Part shown: positions 4,772 through 5,411 of the stretch, piece by piece | Position numbering within the stretch: the first letter of the stretch is position 1 | Layout of the letters: each line of letters starts with the position of its first letter | Assembly: GCA_016234305.1 (NCBI GenBank) | Contig: JACRFM010000038.1 | Location: 1-5,411 of the forward strand | Length of the DNA stretch: 5,411 nt | Direction: 5' to 3' | Origin: Candidatus Kerfeldbacteria bacterium | Lineage (GTDB): Bacteria; Patescibacteriota; Patescibacteriia; Veblenbacterales; UBA10138 | Position numbers and translations under genes: made by a program | The notes under the pieces: model-generated | Seen by the model: the letters and a program-made list of their open reading frames with translations, nothing else | Told to the model about the DNA's origin: nothing | Databases searched by the model: none

Positions 4772-4882
4772 AGTACACACAACTGGTTAATAAGTACTGA
4801 CCGACGTTGGCTATTTTTTGCTCATCTAGCTTGCTATTTTTTGGCGGGCTTTTTGATTTATTTGGGGTGGATTTTGAGCTAA
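4763..4882 (+). CDS. Small single-pass membrane protein, 39 aa
   Basis: The ORF reads ATG to TAA, MSQSTHNWLISTDRRWLFFA and onward. A polar N-terminus with an RR pair (14-15) is followed by about 23 mostly hydrophobic, aromatic-rich residues (16-38), one membrane helix ending almost at the C-terminus. The positive-inside rule predicts the N-terminus in the cytosol. I recognise no family. Size and shape resemble both regulatory small membrane proteins and type I toxin peptides, but nothing here proves either. Support for a real gene is the TATAAT upstream and AGGAGG (4756-4761). Oddly, only one base separates AGGAGG from the ATG, too close for normal use, and no other start codon fits. A run of hydrophobic codons in T-rich DNA could also arise by chance. 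Confidence 0.5.
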   Translation: MSQSTHNWLISTDRRWLFFAHLACYFLAGFLIYLGWILS

Positions 4883-4886
4883 GAAT

Positions 4887-4967
4887 AAATGAAGCTCCAC
4901 GGCCTTGCGGACGATGGTATACTTCATTTCTTCAGCGTCCGTCCTCCTCAGTCCTCCTTAGGAGGAC
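4887..4967. repeat. Hairpin-rich spacer with repeated CCTCCT and possible pseudoknot
   Basis: AAATGAAG (4887-4894) is the reverse complement of CTTCATTT (4922-4929). CGGACG (4908-4913) is complementary to CGTCCG (4936-4941), and these two pairings cross as in a pseudoknot. GTCCTCC (4951-4957) pairs with GGAGGAC (4961-4967) around TTA, and a second GTCCTCCT copy stands at 4941-4948. No U-run follows, so it is not an obvious terminator. It fills most of the spacer between the small ORF and the exported protein gene. Confidence 0.5.
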
Positions 4968-5000
4968 GAAGGCGAACAAATAATGGTTTAATTTGAAATT

Positions 5001-5411
5001 ATGGCAATCAGTCGCAGTCAATCAATTCATCTAAGTTCAATGTTATTAAGGTCAATCTTGGTTTTATTGGTTAGTCTTTTTGTATTTACTGTCACTTTTT
5101 TTAATCGACCATTGTCCGTTAGCGCGGCTACGGTTGATATTGCGCAAACCGTTACCAATGGTTTTTGGAATGATCCCATAATGCGGAGCAATACTTTGAC
5201 TTGGCACAATATCGGCCAGTCTTTTTTTCCTCAGGCCAGTAGTATTGATGGTATTAAAGTGATGCTAACGCGCTCGGCGGGCACTAATCAAACTGACTAT
5301 TATTTGGATTTATACCATGGTCTGCCGACTTCGCAGACTAGTTATACCAGTTTGGGAACAGCCGTGCTTTCTTATACTTCAATCATTGAATCAACCGATG
5401 GCAATGAGGAG
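5001..5411 (+). CDS. Exported protein with signal peptide, N-terminal part (runs off the window)
   Basis: The frame stays open for 137 codons to the window edge. The start is bounded by an in-frame TAA at 4989-4991, so ATG 5001 is the first option and ATG 5040 (residue 14) the second. No clear Shine-Dalgarno site is present. Residues 14-34 (MLLRSILVLLVSLFVFTVTF) form a signal-peptide core after a basic N-terminus. VSA at 40-42 is a good signal peptidase I site, so the mature protein would start at A43. The mature part is rich in Ser, Thr, Asn and aromatic residues in alternating patterns (NIGQSFFPQASSIDGIKVML, then DYYLDLYHGLPT). This resembles the beta-sandwich modules of bacterial surface proteins in which a GQSF-type strand opens the fold. 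The family assignment is by impression only. The protein is probably a cell-surface or secreted protein. Confidence 0.8.
   Translation, partial: MAISRSQSIHLSSMLLRSILVLLVSLFVFTVTFFNRPLSVSAATVDIAQTVTNGFWNDPIMRSNTLTWHNIGQSFFPQASSIDGIKVMLTRSAGTNQTDYYLDLYHGLPTSQTSYTSLGTAVLSYTSIIESTDGNEE

Noticed and set aside
5027..5209. A 60-codon - strand frame opposite the exported protein gene
   Set aside because: The + strand frame has a convincing signal peptide and cleavage site across the same bases, while the - strand frame shows no features.

Overview
The window looks like a piece of a small bacterial genome, most likely a member of the Candidate Phyla Radiation (Patescibacteria, Parcubacteria-like). 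That placement is an inference. It rests on an isolated clpC-type gene followed directly by comF, weak or absent Shine-Dalgarno sites before most genes, moderate GC in the genes against very AT-rich spacers, and spacers filled with short-period (7 or 8 nt) degenerate arrays and GC-rich hairpins, a style I associate with these genomes. TGA acts as a stop: the two long genes contain no in-frame TGA, so the standard bacterial code fits.

Layout, left to right. (1) Positions 1-43 hold the last 13 codons of an unidentified + strand gene, then an 8-nt-period array and a good intrinsic terminator. (2) Positions 118-346 are an intergenic region dominated by two opposed blocks of seven heptamers (168-273), with a possible promoter at the right edge. 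(3) A + strand pair follows: a ClpC-type AAA+ unfoldase (347-2896, 849 aa) and a ComF-family phosphoribosyltransferase-like protein (2905-3645, 246 aa), 8 nt apart and probably cotranscribed. (4) Positions 3646-3872 are a convergent spacer with a heptamer array, a 14-bp GC-rich palindrome, an octamer array, a 12-bp perfect hairpin and a second octamer array that runs into the next gene. (5) A - strand HAD-superfamily hydrolase (3873-4484, 203 aa) lacks the usual second aspartate of motif I. (6) Positions 4485-4762 contain no protein gene that I trust, but they fold on paper into a long, nested, G:U-rich structure that matches no RNA family I can recognise. Divergent promoter-like sequences sharing one -10 box lie at its right end. 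(7) A 39-aa single-pass membrane protein ORF (4763-4882) follows, then a hairpin-rich spacer. (8) From 5001 to the window edge runs the start of an exported protein: a signal peptide, then what looks like a beta-sandwich domain.

Functionally, ClpC would unfold substrates for ClpP (it carries an LGF loop), while ComF-family proteins are linked to DNA uptake or nucleotide metabolism. Their pairing is positional, with no known biochemical link. The parts most worth follow-up are the structured element between the HAD gene and the small membrane ORF, and the periodic arrays. One octamer consensus recurs directly after the stop codons of two unrelated genes.
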